Part shown: positions 7,307 to 9,089 of the stretch, piece by piece
Numbering within the stretch: position 1 is the stretch's first letter
Layout of the letters: each line of letters opens with the position of its first letter
Position numbers and translations under genes: made by a program
The notes under the pieces: generated by a model
What the model was told of the DNA's origin: nothing
Seen by the model: only the letters and a program-made list of their open reading frames with translations
Database searches by the model: none
Origin: Pseudolabrys sp.
GTDB taxonomy: Bacteria; Pseudomonadota; Alphaproteobacteria; Rhizobiales; Xanthobacteraceae
DNA: 9,089 nucleotides
Assembly: GCA_026125925.1 (NCBI GenBank)
Contig: JAHCKF010000117.1
Coordinates: 1-9,089 of the forward strand
Direction: 5' to 3'

Positions 7307-9089
7307 TCAGCCGAGCGCGCGCTCGACGATGTCGGCGAGGTCGCGCGACAGGTTGGGGCTCGCCTTGATGCGTCGCAATTGCGCTTCGGCCAGCGCGCGG
7401 CGGCCGTTTTCCAGCGTGCGCCAGGTGCGGAAGGCGGTGGCAAGCCGCGCCGCGAGCTGCGGGTTCTTCGGATCGATGGCGAGAATGCTGTCGGCGACGA
7501 AGGCGAAACCGGCGCCGTCGGCGCGGTTGAACTGCATCAAATTCCCTTGCGCAAAGGCGCCAATCAGCGCGCGGACGCGGTTCGGATTACCAAAGGAAAA
7601 CGCGGGATGGCCGGTCAGCGCCTTGACCTTGTCGAGCGCCGACTTGTGCGGGCTTGCGGCCTGCAGCGAGAACCACTTGTCGATGACCAGCGCATTGTCG
7701 GCGTAGCGCTTGTAGAAGTCGGCGAGCGCCTCGGCGCGCTCCGGCACCTCGTGCTGCGCCAAGGTCGCCAACGCGGCCATGCGGTCGGTCATGTTGTCGG
7801 CGGCGGCGTATTGATCGGCGGCGCGGGTGATGGCCGGCGACGAGCCGGTCGCCGCCATCAGGTCGAGCGCCACGTTGCGCAACGCCCGCCGGCCGGCGGA
7901 GGCGGCGTCCGGCGAATAGGGCTCGCCCGACGCGAGCCGCTCATAGGTGAACGACAGACCGGCGCCGAGGCGAATGCCGATATCCTCGCGCAGCGCCTGC
8001 CGTGCGAGGTGGATCCTGTCCGGATCGATGTCGCGGCCGATCTCGCGCGCGATATCGCCTTCGCCCGGCGGCGTCAGCGCCAGCGCGATGAAGGCGGGCT
8101 CGAGGCTTTCGTCATTGAGGATGGCGCCGAGCGCGGCGATCAGATTGTCGTCGGCGCGCGGCATGCCGCCGGCGCGCAGGCGCGACACATTGTCGGTCAA
8201 AAGGCGAATGGCCGTGCTCTGCAGCGCCTGCCAGCGGTTGAAAGGATCGCTGTCGTGCCGGGCCAGCAACGCGAAATCGGCATTGCTGAGGTCGGTGGTG
8301 AGCTTGATGGGTGCCGAAAAGCCGCGATTGATCGACAGGACCGGCTTGTCCGCCATGCCGGAGAAGCTGAGCGTCTGCTCGGCCTTGTCGAGCATCAGGA
8401 CGTCGCCTCCAATGGCGCCTCCCTCGGCCGGCACGATCGGTAACTCGCGCCCGTTCTTGTCGAGGAGCCCCATGCGCAATGGAATGACCATCGGCGCTTT
8501 CTCGGCCTGGCCCGGCGTCGGCGGCACGGTTTGCTTCAGCGTGATGCGGTAGGTGCCGCTCTCGGCGTCGAACTGCGTCTTGACGGTCACCTCGGGAGTG
8601 CCGGCCTGCGAATACCAGCGCATGAACTGCGACATGTCGCGGTCGCTGGCGTCGGCGAAGCACTGGATGAACTGTTCGACGGTGGCGGCTTCGCCGTCGT
8701 GCCGGGCGAAGTAGATGTCCATGCCGGCGCGGAATGCCTCGCGGCCGATCATCGTCTGCATCATGCGCACGACTTCGGCGCCTTTTTCATACACCGTCGC
8801 CGTATAGAAGTTGTTGATCTCCTTGTAGGCGGCGGGCCGCACCGGATGCGCCAGGGGCCCTGAATCCTCGACAAACTGCGCGGCGCGCAAGGTGCGCACA
8901 TCGGCGATGCGCTTGACCGGGCGCGAGCGCATGTCGCTGGTGAATTCCTGATCGCGGAACACGGTCAGGCCTTCCTTGAGGCAGAGCTGGAACCAGTCGC
9001 GGCAGGTGATGCGGTTGCCGGTCCAGTTGTGGAAGTATTCGTGCGCGATCACCGTCTCGATGCCGGCGAAGTCGCCATCGGTGCCGGTG
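7307..9089 (-). CDS. pepN: Aminopeptidase N, M1 zinc metallopeptidase (5' partial)
   Basis: PepN is a cytoplasmic zinc exopeptidase that removes N-terminal residues from peptides late in protein turnover. The window holds the last 593 residues, read from the codon at 9088-9086. The zinc site is complete: HEYFH (His at 9043-9041 and 9031-9029, Glu at 9040-9038) and the third ligand Glu in LKEGLTVF (8974-8972). The catalytic Tyr of VYEKGAEV is at 8791-8789. Spacings from the first His to this Glu (23 residues) and Tyr (84) equal those I recall for E. coli PepN (His297, Glu320, Tyr381). The long helical C-terminal domain follows, and the protein ends in an E. coli-like way (NLSRDLADIVERALG). The substrate-binding GAMEN motif and about 290 N-terminal residues should lie beyond base 9089. 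The GTG at 9052 is an internal valine, since the frame and PepN-like sequence (DFAGIETVIAHEYFH) continue to the window edge. The gene stops 179 bp before the PleC-like gene. Confidence 0.96.
   Translation of the reverse strand, partial: TGTDGDFAGIETVIAHEYFHNWTGNRITCRDWFQLCLKEGLTVFRDQEFTSDMRSRPVKRIADVRTLRAAQFVEDSGPLAHPVRPAAYKEINNFYTATVYEKGAEVVRMMQTMIGREAFRAGMDIYFARHDGEAATVEQFIQCFADASDRDMSQFMRWYSQAGTPEVTVKTQFDAESGTYRITLKQTVPPTPGQAEKAPMVIPLRMGLLDKNGRELPIVPAEGGAIGGDVLMLDKAEQTLSFSGMADKPVLSINRGFSAPIKLTTDLSNADFALLARHDSDPFNRWQALQSTAIRLLTDNVSRLRAGGMPRADDNLIAALGAILNDESLEPAFIALALTPPGEGDIAREIGRDIDPDRIHLARQALREDIGIRLGAGLSFTYERLASGEPYSPDAASAGRRALRNVALDLMAATGSSPAITRAADQYAAADNMTDRMAALATLAQHEVPERAEALADFYKRYADNALVIDKWFSLQAASPHKSALDKVKALTGHPAFSFGNPNRVRALIGAFAQGNLMQFNRADGAGFAFVADSILAIDPKNPQLAARLATAFRTWRTLENGRRALAEAQLRRIKASPNLSRDLADIVERALG

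Noticed and set aside
7379..8443. 354-codon plus-strand open frame opposite pepN
   Set aside because: It is a mirror of pepN codon bias, with no domain or ribosome site supporting it.
9050..9052. GTG as the start of pepN
   Set aside because: It lies three codons before the zinc motif, and the PepN-like frame continues upstream to the edge, so the real start is outside the window.
1..9089. A novel defence system, mobile element, CRISPR array or RNA gene
   Set aside because: All sizeable open frames that survive inspection are core genes with uniform codon use; no direct-repeat arrays, transposase, integrase or tRNA/rRNA-like sequence was seen by eye.

Overview
The window is GC-rich chromosomal DNA of an alphaproteobacterium, most likely order Hyphomicrobiales (Rhizobiales; Bradyrhizobium/Rhodopseudomonas/Xanthobacteraceae-like). 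The reasons are the strong GC codon bias, a histidine kinase of the PleC/DivJ (PdhS) cell-cycle class that is particular to alphaproteobacteria, and the combination of a two-component pair, glnE, a PleC-like kinase and pepN, which I recall from Rhizobiales genomes (from memory, not checked). There are five protein-coding genes, no RNA genes, and no sign of mobile elements, CRISPR arrays or recent transfer.

Left part, plus strand (1-4829): the DNA-binding end of an OmpR/PhoB-type response regulator, cut by the window edge; after a 72-bp gap with a GC-rich inverted repeat, its probable partner, a membrane sensor histidine kinase; then glnE, whose start codon overlaps the kinase stop codon (ATGA). 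These three look like one operon linking envelope sensing to the enzyme that adenylylates and deadenylylates glutamine synthetase.

Right part, minus strand (9089-4833): the catalytic and C-terminal part of aminopeptidase N (pepN, 5' end outside the window), then a 179-bp intergenic region, then a 764-aa membrane-bound, two-PAS histidine kinase closely resembling PleC. This kinase converges on glnE with only 3 bp between the two stop codons.

The most interesting stretch is the non-coding region in front of the PleC-like gene. It holds five GANTC sites (the target of the cell-cycle DNA methyltransferase CcrM) within 95 bp, a 20-bp AT-rich patch with a sequence close to the CtrA-box consensus, a 10-bp perfect palindrome and a good ribosome binding site. 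Together these suggest that transcription of the kinase gene is timed by the cell cycle. I see no wholly new system here; otherwise the genes are well-conserved core genes with intact key residues.
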